In this document: positions 27,401 to 35,547 of the stretch, piece after piece
Position numbering within the stretch: position 1 is the first letter of the stretch
How the letters are laid out: every line of letters starts with the position of its first letter
Origin: CAVVAL01 sp963742725
GTDB lineage: Bacteria; Actinomycetota; Actinomycetes; Mycobacteriales; Cryptosporangiaceae
Assembly (NCBI GenBank): GCA_963742725.1
Contig: CAVUMX010000003.1
Span: 2,108,001 to 2,172,000, forward strand
Direction: 5' to 3'
Length of the DNA stretch: 64,000 nucleotides
Notes under the pieces: generated by a model
Told to the model about the DNA's origin: nothing
Databases searched by the model: none
The model's input: the letters and a program-made list of their open reading frames with translations, nothing else
Position numbers and translations under genes: made by a program

Positions 27401-28153
27401 TCAGCCTTCGGCGACCAGCGGGCTCGACGCGACCTCGGTGCCGTCCTGGAGGGCCGAGATCGTGAAGTCGGCGAACACGTTCGGGGCCACGCGCTGGAGC
27501 TCACGCAGGCAGGAGACGGCGAGCTGGCGGATCTCCACGTCGGCGTGCTCGCTGGCGCGCATCGCGATGAAGTGCCGCCACGCGCGGTAGTTGCCCGTGA
27601 CGACGATGCGCGTCTCGGTCGAGTTCGGGAGGACGGCGCGGGCGGCCTGCCGGGCCTGCTTGCGGCGCAGGGTCGCGTTCGGCACGTCCGCGAACTTCTT
27701 CTCCAGGCCTTCGAGCAGCTCGGTGTAGGCCGCGAGGGACGCCTCGGACGCCGCGATGAACTTGGCGTGCAGCTCCGGGTCGTCGGCGATCACGTCCGGC
27801 TCGACCATCGCCGCGTTCTTCTCCGGCACGTACCGCTGGGACAGCTGGCTGTAGGAGAAGTGGCGGTGCCGGATCAGCTCGTGCGTGAGCGACCGGGACA
27901 CGCCGCTCAGGTAGAAGCTGACGCTGCCGTGCTCCAGCACCGACAGGTGGCCGACCTCCAGGATGTGGCGCAGGTAGCCGGCGTTGGTCGCGGTGGCCGG
28001 GTTCGGCTTGGTCCACGACTGGTAGCAGGCCCGGCCGGCGAACTCCGCGAGCGCCTGCCCGCCGTCGGCGTCGGTGTCCCACGGGACGTCAGCCGGCGGG
28101 TCGAACTGCGTCCAGGCGATGACCTGGACCTTCGGGGGCGCGATGTCGGGCAC
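27401..28153 (-). CDS. thyX: Flavin-dependent thymidylate synthase
   Basis: 250 residues. The ThyX signature is RHRHFSYSQLSQRYV, and HLSVLEHGSVSF plus NYRAWRHFIAMR are further family motifs. It makes dTMP from dUMP using methylene-tetrahydrofolate and FADH2, without the DHF produced by ThyA. GTG 28153 has CCGGAG seven bases upstream. It is divergent from the RHH gene and followed by a terminator before dapA. Confidence 0.97.
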   Translation of the reverse strand: MPDIAPPKVQVIAWTQFDPPADVPWDTDADGGQALAEFAGRACYQSWTKPNPATATNAGYLRHILEVGHLSVLEHGSVSFYLSGVSRSLTHELIRHRHFSYSQLSQRYVPEKNAAMVEPDVIADDPELHAKFIAASEASLAAYTELLEGLEKKFADVPNATLRRKQARQAARAVLPNSTETRIVVTGNYRAWRHFIAMRASEHADVEIRQLAVSCLRELQRVAPNVFADFTISALQDGTEVASSPLVAEG

Positions 28154-28224
28154 GGCGTACTCCGGGGATGTGAGGCGAAGGTCCGGGTCAGCCTACCCAG
28201 CGGACCGCCGCACCATGACGACAC

Positions 28225-28253
28225 TTGACTGACATCATCTGTGCAGTCATAGT
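28225..28253 (+). promoter_or_regulatory. Near-consensus promoter for the RHH/DUF4097 operon
   Basis: -35 TTGACT (28225-28230), a 17-base spacer and -10 CATAGT (28248-28253). The expected transcription start falls on or next to ATG 28260, so the first gene should be translated from a leaderless mRNA. Confidence 0.75.
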
Positions 28254-28259
28254 GACGTC

Positions 28260-28757
28260 ATGGACCTGTCACCCTTCCTCGACGGACTCCGTCGAGACCT
28301 CGCCGCCACCGTCGCCGCGGCCGGCCCCGACGCAGCCCGCGCCGGTGAACTCCTCTCCGGTGCCCTGGAGCCCGCCGTCCGCCTCACCTTGCTCGAAGCG
28401 TTGTCGGAAGCGGCCGCGGAGATCACCGCCGCACTCGACGACGTCCAGGTCGACGTCCGGCTGCGCGGCCGCGACGCCGATCTCGTCGTCACCGAGGCCA
28501 CCCATCCCGAACCGGCCGGGCCGCCCACCGCCGAACCCGCGGTCGATCAGGACGGCGACACGGCCCGGATCACGCTCCGCCTGCCCGAATCACTGAAAGG
28601 CCAGGTCGAACTGGCCGCGGCCGCCGAGGGCATGTCGGTCAACACCTGGCTCGTCCGCGCTGCCGCGGCCGGCCTGCGCCCGGTCGCGCCGGCCATGCAG
28701 CCCCCGCAGTTCGGTGGCCGCCGCGGTCGCCGCATCACCGGCTTCGCCCAGAGCTGA
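28260..28757 (+). CDS. Ribbon-helix-helix (HicB/Arc-type) DNA-binding protein
   Basis: 165 residues. The C-terminal part has an RHH motif (RITLRLPESLKGQVELAAA then EGMSVNTWLVRAAAAGL); the N-terminal 90 residues are helical, acidic and of unknown role. Such proteins are often labelled HicB antitoxins, but no HicA toxin is near. The next gene is a DUF4097 protein 29 bases downstream, a common actinobacterial pairing, so it is better seen as the regulator of this small operon. Translation starts at the first bases of the mRNA. Confidence 0.85.
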   Translation: MDLSPFLDGLRRDLAATVAAAGPDAARAGELLSGALEPAVRLTLLEALSEAAAEITAALDDVQVDVRLRGRDADLVVTEATHPEPAGPPTAEPAVDQDGDTARITLRLPESLKGQVELAAAAEGMSVNTWLVRAAAAGLRPVAPAMQPPQFGGRRGRRITGFAQS

Positions 28758-28786
28758 CGTCCCCGCCCACGAGAGGAACCATTCCG

Positions 28787-29605
28787 ATGTCTGACATCAG
28801 GACCGAAGAGTTCGCCACGCCCACGCCGATCGTGATCGAGGTCGAACAGCCCGCCGGCACGCTCGACGTCCGGACCGGGCCGACCGAGACCACCACCGTC
28901 ACCGTCCGAGGCGAGAACAGCGGCGGCGCCGCCATGCTCGACAAGATCGACATCAGCTACCAGGACGGCACGCTCGTCATCGACGTGCCGCGCCGCGCCG
29001 GCTCGCTCTTCCGCTACCCCAAGCTGTCCGTGACGGTCATCGCGCCGGAGCAGTCCTCGCTGCGCGCCGAGCTGGCCGCCGCCGACCTCACCTGCGCAGG
29101 TCCCCTGGGGCAGCTGCACGCCCGCACCGCGTCCGGGGATGTGCAGACCGGTGACATCACCGGTGACGTCACCGCGCACTCGGCCAGCGGCGACCTGTCG
29201 ATCGGCCGGGTCGGCGGGGCGGTGTCCGCGCGGAGCATGTCCGGCGACGTCACGGTCGTCGCGGCCGGCGGGGACGCGGAGGCCCACACCGCGAGCGGCG
29301 ACATCGCGATCCGAACGGCGTCCGCGTCGGTCAGGGCCCGGAGCGCGTCCGGTGACGTGGCCGTCGGCGTGACACGGAGCGGCACGGTCGAGGTCAACAC
29401 CGCGTCCGGTGACGTGACGATCGGCGTGGCGCCGGGCATCGGCGTCTGGCTCGACGTCTCCACCGCCAGCGGGTCGACCAACACCGACCTGGCCGTCGGC
29501 GACCACCAGCCCGCGTCCGGCTGCGATCTGCGGATCACCGCTCGGACGATGAGCGGCGACGTCCGCGTCCACCGCGCCGCCACCCAACCTGTCAGCTCGA
29601 CCTGA
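28787..29605 (+). CDS. DUF4097 beta-strand repeat protein
   Basis: 272 residues. After an N-terminal strand-rich region it shows the repeated SGDV pattern of DUF4097 (TASGDVQTGDITGDVTAHSA, MSGDVTVVAAGG, ASGDIAIRTAS, ASGDVAVGV, ASGDVTIGV, MSGDVRVH), which folds as a right-handed beta-helix-like sheet. There is no signal peptide or transmembrane helix, so it is predicted cytoplasmic. AGAGGAA lies before ATG 28787. It is in one operon with the RHH regulator and perhaps the small gene that follows. Members elsewhere (LiaX/YvlB-like) are tied to envelope stress; the role here is unproven. Confidence 0.88.
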   Translation: MSDIRTEEFATPTPIVIEVEQPAGTLDVRTGPTETTTVTVRGENSGGAAMLDKIDISYQDGTLVIDVPRRAGSLFRYPKLSVTVIAPEQSSLRAELAAADLTCAGPLGQLHARTASGDVQTGDITGDVTAHSASGDLSIGRVGGAVSARSMSGDVTVVAAGGDAEAHTASGDIAIRTASASVRARSASGDVAVGVTRSGTVEVNTASGDVTIGVAPGIGVWLDVSTASGSTNTDLAVGDHQPASGCDLRITARTMSGDVRVHRAATQPVSST

Positions 29606-29640
29606 GAAGCGCGACGCCAGTCGATCCGAGGAGCGCCACG

Positions 29641-29781
29641 ATGATCGCCGAGACCTTCGTCCTGTACCCGTACACGCGCCGGACCAGCGAACAGCGCCAC
29701 CGCGCCGCGTCACCACCCGCCCGCGAGATCGCGATGCGGGCGGCCGCCCGCCGGCGCGGCGGTCAGGTCACGAACAGGTAG
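29641..29781 (+). CDS. Possible 46-residue small basic protein at the end of the DUF4097 operon
   Basis: The frame begins at ATG 29641 with a good ribosome binding site (GAGGAG, seven bases away) 35 bases after DUF4097. The product starts MIAETFVLYPYTRRTSEQ and is rich in arginine and alanine. It ends by overlapping the 3' end of the opposite-strand DUF2752 gene by 19 bases. No family is recognised. Spacing and ribosome binding site favour a real gene; length and composition leave doubt. Confidence 0.4.
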   Translation: MIAETFVLYPYTRRTSEQRHRAASPPAREIAMRAAARRRGGQVTNR

Positions 29782-30335
29782 TTGAACGGCTCCCACGGCA
29801 GGTTGCGGGCCACCGAGAAGACGAGCCACGCCGCCAGGTAGGCGCCCCAGGCCTTGCCGGGGATGTGCGGGATCGGAAGCCTCAGCGCGGAGACCCGCCG
29901 GGCCGCCCAGGCGACGAAGTAGTACACGACGACCGGGACCGCGATCAGCGCGATCACATGGTGCCGGGCGGCTTCGCCCAGGTTGCCGTGCAGCAGGTAA
30001 TAGACCATGCGGGTGCCGCCGCAGCCCGGGCAGTCGTACCCGGTGATCGCCTTGAACGCGCACGGACCCAACGGGTCGCGCCGCTGGTCGGTGGGGTCGA
30101 ACGCGAGCACGTACGTGAAGGCCGCGCCGACGCACATCAGGATGGCCAGCGGCGCGAGCCACGCGGGCTTCGTCCATATTGCTGTGATGATCCGCTGGAG
30201 GCGTGACTCGGGCGGCGGCTCCGGGTACACGAACGGCGGCGGCACCCTGGGACCCGCCGGTTGCGCCGGAACCTCCGCGGCCGGGGCGTGCGCTGCGGTC
30301 GATGCGTGTGCGCAACCCGCGTCGTGCTGGTGCAT
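29763..30335 (-). CDS. DUF2752 membrane protein
   Basis: 190 residues. The family signature is seen in CAFKAITGYDCPGCGGTRMV, between membrane helices (LAPLAILMCVGAAFTYVLAF, HVIALIAVPVVVYYFVAWAA, AYLAAWLVFSVA). The first 45 residues are a His/Ala/Pro-rich cytoplasmic tail (MHQHDAGCAHAS). DUF2752 proteins are small membrane proteins of unknown function with a conserved cysteine pair. ATG 30335 has GAGGGG only two bases upstream, an unusually short spacing. The 3' end overlaps the small gene on the other strand. Confidence 0.85.
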   Translation of the reverse strand: MHQHDAGCAHASTAAHAPAAEVPAQPAGPRVPPPFVYPEPPPESRLQRIITAIWTKPAWLAPLAILMCVGAAFTYVLAFDPTDQRRDPLGPCAFKAITGYDCPGCGGTRMVYYLLHGNLGEAARHHVIALIAVPVVVYYFVAWAARRVSALRLPIPHIPGKAWGAYLAAWLVFSVARNLPWEPFNYLFVT

Positions 30336-30484
30336 GGCCCCTCGCTCTGGTCTGCTGCCGCTCGATGGCCACGGTACACGGGCACCGCAGCACCGGATCG
30401 CGGAACGGGCGACCCGCGCACGACCGCGGCCCCGGCGCCGCCCGCCGAGGCCGCGTCAGCGGCGGCGCGGGCCGCGGGACGGCC

Positions 30485-31729
30485 TCAGCGCGGGACGGCG
30501 CCGGCCGCGTGGAGCGCCACGGTGAGCGCGGGGGCGAGGTCGCCGGTCACGGGCGGGGCGACCGCGTCGAGGCCGAGCCATCCGGCCAGCTCGACGAGGT
30601 TGGCCGCGAGCGCCTCAGCCACCGGACCGGCCGGACGCGCGTCCTCCAGGTGCGCGGCCTGGACCAGCAACACCCCGCCCTTCCGATCGGACTTGAGATC
30701 GACCCGCGCCACCAGGTCGTCACCGAGCAGGAACGGCAGCACGTAGTACCCGTGGACGCGTTTCGGCGCCGGCGTGTAGATCTCCAGCCGGTACCGGAAC
30801 CCCCAGAGCCGCTCGGTGCGCGACCGTTCCCAGATCAACGAGTCGAACGGCGAGAGCAGCGCCGTGGCCGACACCCGGCGCGGGATCCGGGCCGCCGGAT
30901 CGAGGTACGCCTGCTGCCGCCAGCCTTCGACCGCGACCGGGACCAGCGCGCCCTCCTCCACCAGCGCGGCGATCGCCGGTTTCGCCTGGGCCGGACTCTG
31001 CCGGAAGTAGTCGCGCAGATCCTTCTCGGTCGCGACGCCGAGCGAGCCGGCGGCCAGCCGGATCAGTTCGCGGTGCGCGTCGTCCGGGTCGGGGGTCGGC
31101 GTGGCCAGCACCTCGGCCGGGATGACCCGTTCCGTCAGGTCGTACAGGCGCTCGAAGTTGCGCCGCTTCGCCGTGCTCACCGCACCCGTGTAGAACAGCC
31201 ATTCGAGCGCGATCTTGGCGTCGTGCCAATCCCACCAGGGGCCGGCGCGGCGTGGCCGTTCCTCCTCCAGCTCGCCGGCGCCGACCGGACCGCGGTCGGC
31301 CACCATCGCCAGCACGTCCGCGACGAAGCCGGGCCGCGCCGCCTGGAGCGTCCGCATGTTGCCCCAGGCCTCCTGCTCCGCCCGCGCCATGCGCCACCGC
31401 AGCAGCGGCTGCACGGCGACCGGTAGCAGGGACGCCTCGTGCGCCCAGTACTCGAACAGGGCGCGCGGACGCCGGTACGCCGCGCGTTCCAGCAGCGCCG
31501 CCGGGTAGGTGCCGAGCCGGCTGAACAACGGCAGGTAGTGCGACCGGACCAGCACGTTCACCGAGTCGATCTGGAGCAGCCCGATGCGGGCCAGCACCCG
31601 CCGCAGCGCCCGGATGTCCGGCACGCCGGCCGGACGGCGATCGGCGAACCCCTGCGCCGCCAGCGCGATCCGCCGCGCCTGCCGCAGCGAGATCGCCGCC
31701 TGAGGCGCCGCCTCGACCATCACCGCCAT
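30485..31729 (-). CDS. YcaQ/AlkX-like winged-helix DNA glycosylase family protein
   Basis: 414 residues of the HTH_42 family. Typical segments are LQIDSVNVLVRSHYLPLFSR, EYWAHEASLLP, LEWLFYTGAVSTAKRRNFER, RYRLEIYTPAPKRVHGYYV and PFLLGDDLVARVDLKSDR. Characterised members (E. coli YcaQ, Streptomyces AlzX) unhook interstrand DNA crosslinks. The QxQ-type catalytic motif of that group could not be confidently placed, so activity is inferred from family. ATG 31729 has AAGGAA eight bases upstream. It stands alone; the 27-bp repeats lie between it and the exporter gene. Confidence 0.85.
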   Translation of the reverse strand: MAVMVEAAPQAAISLRQARRIALAAQGFADRRPAGVPDIRALRRVLARIGLLQIDSVNVLVRSHYLPLFSRLGTYPAALLERAAYRRPRALFEYWAHEASLLPVAVQPLLRWRMARAEQEAWGNMRTLQAARPGFVADVLAMVADRGPVGAGELEEERPRRAGPWWDWHDAKIALEWLFYTGAVSTAKRRNFERLYDLTERVIPAEVLATPTPDPDDAHRELIRLAAGSLGVATEKDLRDYFRQSPAQAKPAIAALVEEGALVPVAVEGWRQQAYLDPAARIPRRVSATALLSPFDSLIWERSRTERLWGFRYRLEIYTPAPKRVHGYYVLPFLLGDDLVARVDLKSDRKGGVLLVQAAHLEDARPAGPVAEALAANLVELAGWLGLDAVAPPVTGDLAPALTVALHAAGAVPR

Positions 31730-31777
31730 GCCTGGTTCCTTCCGCCGAACGTGCCGCCACGCTACCCAGCACGTACG

Positions 31778-31866
31778 ACACAACGCGCCGCCCCGCGCGC
31801 CCAGACACAACGCGCCGCCCCGCGCGCCCAGACACAACGCGCCGCCCCGCGCGCCCAGACACAACG
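31778..31866. repeat. 27-bp tandem repeat, 3.3 copies
   Basis: Three exact copies of a 27-base unit starting ACACAACGCGCCGCCCCGCG (31778-31804, 31805-31831, 31832-31858) plus eight bases of a fourth. It is intergenic, between the YcaQ-like start and the exporter stop. Confidence 0.95.
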
Positions 31867-31871
31867 AACGG

Positions 31872-32846
31872 TCACGCGGCCCGGGACGGCTCCTCGACCG
31901 GGGCCGGCGGCGGCGCGGCCACGGCGCGGCGTTGCCGCCCCTCGGCCGTGACGACCACGGCGACCGCCAGGACGATCACCGCCCCGCCGATCAGGACGTT
32001 GACCCCGACCGTCTCCCCCAGCAGCAGCACGCCGAGACCCACCGCGATGACCGGGTTGACGTACGCATAGGTCGTGACCGTGCTGACCGGCAGCTTGCCC
32101 AGCACCCACACGTACGCGGTGAAGGCGATGACGGATCCGGCCACGAGCAGGTAGAGCAGCGCGAACCAGGACCGGCCGGACACCTGGTCGAACGTGAACC
32201 CGCGCAGCTCGCCGCGCCCCACCCCGAGGACGGCGAGCACGAGCCCGCCGGCCGCCATCTGGACGACGCTCCCGGCGAAGGGGTTCTCGGGCATCGCGCG
32301 GCGGACGGTGAGCAGTGATCCGGCCGCCCAGCTCAGGGCCGCCGCGACGACGAGCAGGCTGCGGGCGATGTCCCCGCCGAACCCGCCGGGCACGATCAGG
32401 ATGGCCACGCCGCCGAAGCCGACCGCGATCCCCAGGACGGTCGCGCCGGACGGCCGGTCGCCCAGCAGTGTCCGCAGCACGACGACCCACAGCGGCGTCG
32501 TCGACACGAGCAGCGCCGCCAGTCCGGAGGAGATGCGTTCTTCCGCCACGACGACCATGCCGTTACCGCCGACGAGCAGCAGGATGCCGGACAGGGCGGC
32601 GGTGCCGGCCTGCGAGCGGGTCATGCGTAAGGCGGCGGGTTTGACGGCGGCGATCACGAGCCCCAGGAGAAGCGCCGCGCCGATAAACCGGGCACTGGCG
32701 CTGACCAGCGGCGGCATCGTCTCGATCGAGACCTTGATGCCGAGGTACGTCGAGCCCCACACGACGTACACGATGCCGAGTGCGCCCCACGCGGCGAGCG
32801 GAACCGTGACTCCCGACGCGGCAGAAGCGTTACTCTTGGCTCTCAT
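31872..32846 (-). CDS. EamA/DMT-superfamily transporter
   Basis: 324 residues with ten predicted membrane helices in two EamA halves (GIVYVVWGSTYLGIKVSIE in the first, AYVNPVIAVGLGVLLLGE in the second). DMT exporters of this type move amino acids and other small metabolites out of the cell. It is divergent from a MocR-type regulator and their ATG codons overlap within one CATG, so the regulator probably controls it. The mRNA should be leaderless: TACTCT lies five bases before the ATG. Substrate unknown; an amino compound fits the PLP-dependent regulator. Confidence 0.93.
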   Translation of the reverse strand: MRAKSNASAASGVTVPLAAWGALGIVYVVWGSTYLGIKVSIETMPPLVSASARFIGAALLLGLVIAAVKPAALRMTRSQAGTAALSGILLLVGGNGMVVVAEERISSGLAALLVSTTPLWVVVLRTLLGDRPSGATVLGIAVGFGGVAILIVPGGFGGDIARSLLVVAAALSWAAGSLLTVRRAMPENPFAGSVVQMAAGGLVLAVLGVGRGELRGFTFDQVSGRSWFALLYLLVAGSVIAFTAYVWVLGKLPVSTVTTYAYVNPVIAVGLGVLLLGETVGVNVLIGGAVIVLAVAVVVTAEGRQRRAVAAPPPAPVEEPSRAA

Positions 32847-32859
32847 GTCCCAGAGTAAC
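32829..32859. promoter_or_regulatory. Symmetric divergent promoter/operator with overlapping start codons
   Basis: GTTACTCT (32829-32836) and AGAGTAAC (32852-32859) form a perfect inverted repeat. Each arm contains a TACTCT -10 hexamer for one of the two genes, pointing at each other. At the centre lies CATG (32844-32847), which holds the ATG of both genes. Both transcripts must be leaderless and antisense to each other's promoter. A dimer binding this repeat would block both. Confidence 0.75.
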
Positions 32860-34251
32860 AGTTCTGAGCGTCTGGCCGGCAACCTGCGCGCGCTCGCGCT
32901 GTCCGCCGCGCCGGGCGAGCCGCTGCCGTCGGCCCGGGAGCTGGTGGCCGCGCACCGGGTCAGCTCGATGACGGTGTCCCGCGCCCTGGCGACGCTGGTC
33001 AGCGAGGGTCTGGTCGTCACCGAGCCGGGACGCGGCACGTTCGTGGCCCCGCGCCGTCCCGAGCCGGCGTCCGGGCCGGGCGATCTGAGCTGGCAGTGCG
33101 CGGCGCTGGCCGAGCGGGTCGTCGACGATTACGGTCTCGCGGCCGTGCTGGCACCGTCCGAGCCTGGCCAGTTGCCGCTGTCCGTCGGTTACCTCGCCGA
33201 GGACCTGCAACCCGTCCGCGCGCTCAACACCGCGATCGCCCACGCCACCCGCCGCCCGGGCGGCTGGGACCGCTCCCCCACCACCGGCATCGGCACGCTC
33301 CGGTCGGCTCTCGCGGGCATCATCGGGGTCGACGCCGCCGACGTGCTGATCGTCCCCGGCGGCCAGGCGGGGCTGTCGGCGATCCTGCGGGGGCTGGTCC
33401 CGGCCGCGGCGCCGGTGATCGTCGAGTCGCCCACGTACCCGGGCGTCCTCATGCTGGCCCGCGCGGCCGGGATGCGGCCCGTGCCGGTCCCCGCCGACCG
33501 GGACGGGCTCCGCCCCGATCTGCTCGCGGACGCGCTCGCCCGCACCGGCGCGCGGCTCGTCTACTGCCAGCCCACGTACGCGAACCCGACCGGGTCCGTG
33601 ATGCCGGCCGGCCGCCGTGCCGAGGTGCTGGCGGTCGTCCGGGCGGCCAACGCGTTCCTCATCGAGGACGACTGCGCCCGCCAGCTGGCGCTGGCCCCGG
33701 GGGCACTGCCGGCGATGATCCGCGACGACCCGGACGGGCACGTCGTCCACCTCATGTCGCTGTCGAAGGTCGCCGCGCCGAGCCTGCGCATCGGCGCGCT
33801 CGTCGCCCGCGGTCCGGCCGCCGCCCGGCTCGCCGCGCTGCGCGCCGTCGACGACTTCTTCATCCCGGTGCCGCTGCAGGAGACGGCCGTGGAGCTGCTC
33901 CGGTCACCGTCGTGGCCCCGGCACGTCAACCGGCTCCGCCGCGAACTGCTGCTGCGCCGCGACGCGCTCGTCGACGCCCTCCGCACCGACGTCCCGGAAG
34001 TCACGATCGAGCGCGTTCCGGACGGTGGGCTGCACCTGTGGGTACGCCTCCCGGACGGAGCCGACGACGTCGCCGTCGCCCGCCGCTGCGCCAGCCGCGG
34101 ACTGCTCGTCAGCCCGGGGCGGGGCTACCACGCCGGCGAACCGCCCGCGCCGTACCTGCGACTGACCTACTGCGGCACCGGCGTCACCCAGCTGCGCCGG
34201 GCCGTGACGCTGCTCGCGGAGGTGCTCCGGCAGGCGCCGGGGCGCGGGTAG
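32845..34251 (+). CDS. MocR-type GntR/aminotransferase regulator
   Basis: 468 residues. The GntR winged helix covers residues 1-75 (LPSARELVAAHRVSSMTVSRA, GLVVTEPGRGTFV). The aminotransferase-like domain fills the rest: VPGGQAGLSAILRGL, ESPTYPGVL, YCQPTYANPTGSVMP, IEDDCARQLA and the PLP-lysine region MSLSKVAAPSLRIGAL. It likely senses a PLP-bound amino compound and controls the divergent exporter and itself. The start ATG 32845 overlaps the exporter ATG. Its last 68 bases overlap the 3' end of the GT87 gene on the other strand. Confidence 0.94.
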   Translation: MSQSNSSERLAGNLRALALSAAPGEPLPSARELVAAHRVSSMTVSRALATLVSEGLVVTEPGRGTFVAPRRPEPASGPGDLSWQCAALAERVVDDYGLAAVLAPSEPGQLPLSVGYLAEDLQPVRALNTAIAHATRRPGGWDRSPTTGIGTLRSALAGIIGVDAADVLIVPGGQAGLSAILRGLVPAAAPVIVESPTYPGVLMLARAAGMRPVPVPADRDGLRPDLLADALARTGARLVYCQPTYANPTGSVMPAGRRAEVLAVVRAANAFLIEDDCARQLALAPGALPAMIRDDPDGHVVHLMSLSKVAAPSLRIGALVARGPAAARLAALRAVDDFFIPVPLQETAVELLRSPSWPRHVNRLRRELLLRRDALVDALRTDVPEVTIERVPDGGLHLWVRLPDGADDVAVARRCASRGLLVSPGRGYHAGEPPAPYLRLTYCGTGVTQLRRAVTLLAEVLRQAPGRG

Positions 34252-35461
34252 CTCCCGCCGGGCTCACCGGGGCCGCCGCGCGGTCCCGGGCCGGCACCGT
34301 CGCCAGCAGGAGGACCGTGAGCAGGATGTACGCGTTCTCGCCCAGCACGCCGACCCAGCCGTCCGAGTGGTGCTCGCCGGGGCCGTGGTTGTACGCCCAG
34401 ATCAGCGACCCGGACACCGCCGCCCAGGTGCACGCCGCCACGAACAGGTACCACCAGTTCCGGCGCTCGGCGGCCGCGGCGACGAGCAGGACCAGCGCGG
34501 GGACCATCCAGTACAGGTGGTGGGTCCAGGAGATCGGGCTGATCAGGACGCCCGTGAGGCCGGCCAGCGTGAGGCCGGCCAGGTCGTCGCCGGCGAGCCA
34601 CGCCCGCCGCGCCCGCCAGATCCCGAACGCCGCGATCACGAGGACGCCGGCCAGCCACAGCAGCTTGTCCGGCTCGCCGCCGTCGACCAGCCGCGCCAGC
34701 AGACCCATCCAGGACTGGTTGCTCGCGTAGTCGTAGCGGCCGACCCGGCTGGTCTGCCACAGCGTGTCCGTCCAGAACTGCCAGGACGTCGGGAAGCTGA
34801 ACAGCGCGGTCAGCAGCGTGGTGCCGACGGCCGTGCCGACCGCCGTTCCCGCCGCCCGCCGCCGGCCGGTGGCCAGCAGGTACACGACGAAGAACGCCGG
34901 CGTGATCTTGATGGCCGCCGCCAGGCCGATGCCGACACCCGCCCAGCGGTAGCCCCGGTTCAGCGCCCACATGTCGACCAGCACCAGGCCGAACAGCAGC
35001 ATGTTGACCTGGCCGAAGCCCATCGTCTCCCGGATCGGCTCCAGCGCGCACACCAGCGGCACCGCCGTCCACACCGCGAACCAGCGCGGCCAGCCGTTCC
35101 GGTCGGCGACGGGCGCCACCAGGTACCAGGTGCCGAGCGTGATCGCCGCGGCGTTCGCCACCGAGACGATCGCGGTGGCCACCTCCCAGTCCAGCAGCGC
35201 GAGGGGCATCATCAGCGCGGCCCCGAACGGCGGGTACGTGAAGCCGAGCCCGCCGGTGCTGGGCTGGACGAACTCGTACAGCGGGTTGCCATTCAGCCAC
35301 CACTGCACCGCGTCGCGGTAGATCCGCAGGTCGAAGAAGCCGTGGCGCTGCGCCCAGTGCTGCAGGCCGTACCAGATGCCCAGGGTCACGACGGTCGCGA
35401 TCGTCGCGAGGCCGCCGGCCCGGAGCCAGCGCGGGTGCGCGGATGGCAACGTGGAGGTCAC
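34184..35461 (-). CDS. GT87 (DUF2029) polyprenol-phosphate-mannose-dependent glycosyltransferase
   Basis: 425 residues, multi-spanning. Early in the protein FFDLRIYRDAVQWWLNGNPLY carries the catalytic-loop acidic residue after helix 1, followed by FTYPPFGAALMMPLALL and IKITPAFFVVYLL, all typical of GT87 (the PimE/alpha-1,2-mannosyltransferase group). SPISWTHHLYWMVPAL is another family hallmark. Such enzymes act on the outer face of the membrane with polyprenyl-phosphate-mannose to build glycolipids or arabinomannan-type glycans. The C-terminal tail is Ala/Pro-rich. GTG 35461 is used as start. The acceptor is unknown. Confidence 0.88.
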   Translation of the reverse strand: MTSTLPSAHPRWLRAGGLATIATVVTLGIWYGLQHWAQRHGFFDLRIYRDAVQWWLNGNPLYEFVQPSTGGLGFTYPPFGAALMMPLALLDWEVATAIVSVANAAAITLGTWYLVAPVADRNGWPRWFAVWTAVPLVCALEPIRETMGFGQVNMLLFGLVLVDMWALNRGYRWAGVGIGLAAAIKITPAFFVVYLLATGRRRAAGTAVGTAVGTTLLTALFSFPTSWQFWTDTLWQTSRVGRYDYASNQSWMGLLARLVDGGEPDKLLWLAGVLVIAAFGIWRARRAWLAGDDLAGLTLAGLTGVLISPISWTHHLYWMVPALVLLVAAAAERRNWWYLFVAACTWAAVSGSLIWAYNHGPGEHHSDGWVGVLGENAYILLTVLLLATVPARDRAAAPVSPAGATRAPAPAGAPPRAASRPGAAG

Positions 35462-35547
35462 GGGCCGAGTCTTGCCCGGCGACGTGTCCGATTCGCGAAC
35501 GCCGGGCCAACGCCCACGGGCGCGCCGGGTGATCGTAGGGTCTGCAC

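Noticed and set aside
28260..29605. Toxin-antitoxin system suggested by the HicB-like RHH protein
   Set aside because: No small toxin such as HicA accompanies it; the partner is a DUF4097 beta-repeat protein.
31729..31864. N-terminal extension of the YcaQ-like protein with GARGGALCL repeats
   Set aside because: The extension is only the 27-bp minisatellite read through. ATG 31729 has a proper ribosome binding site and fits the family N-terminus.
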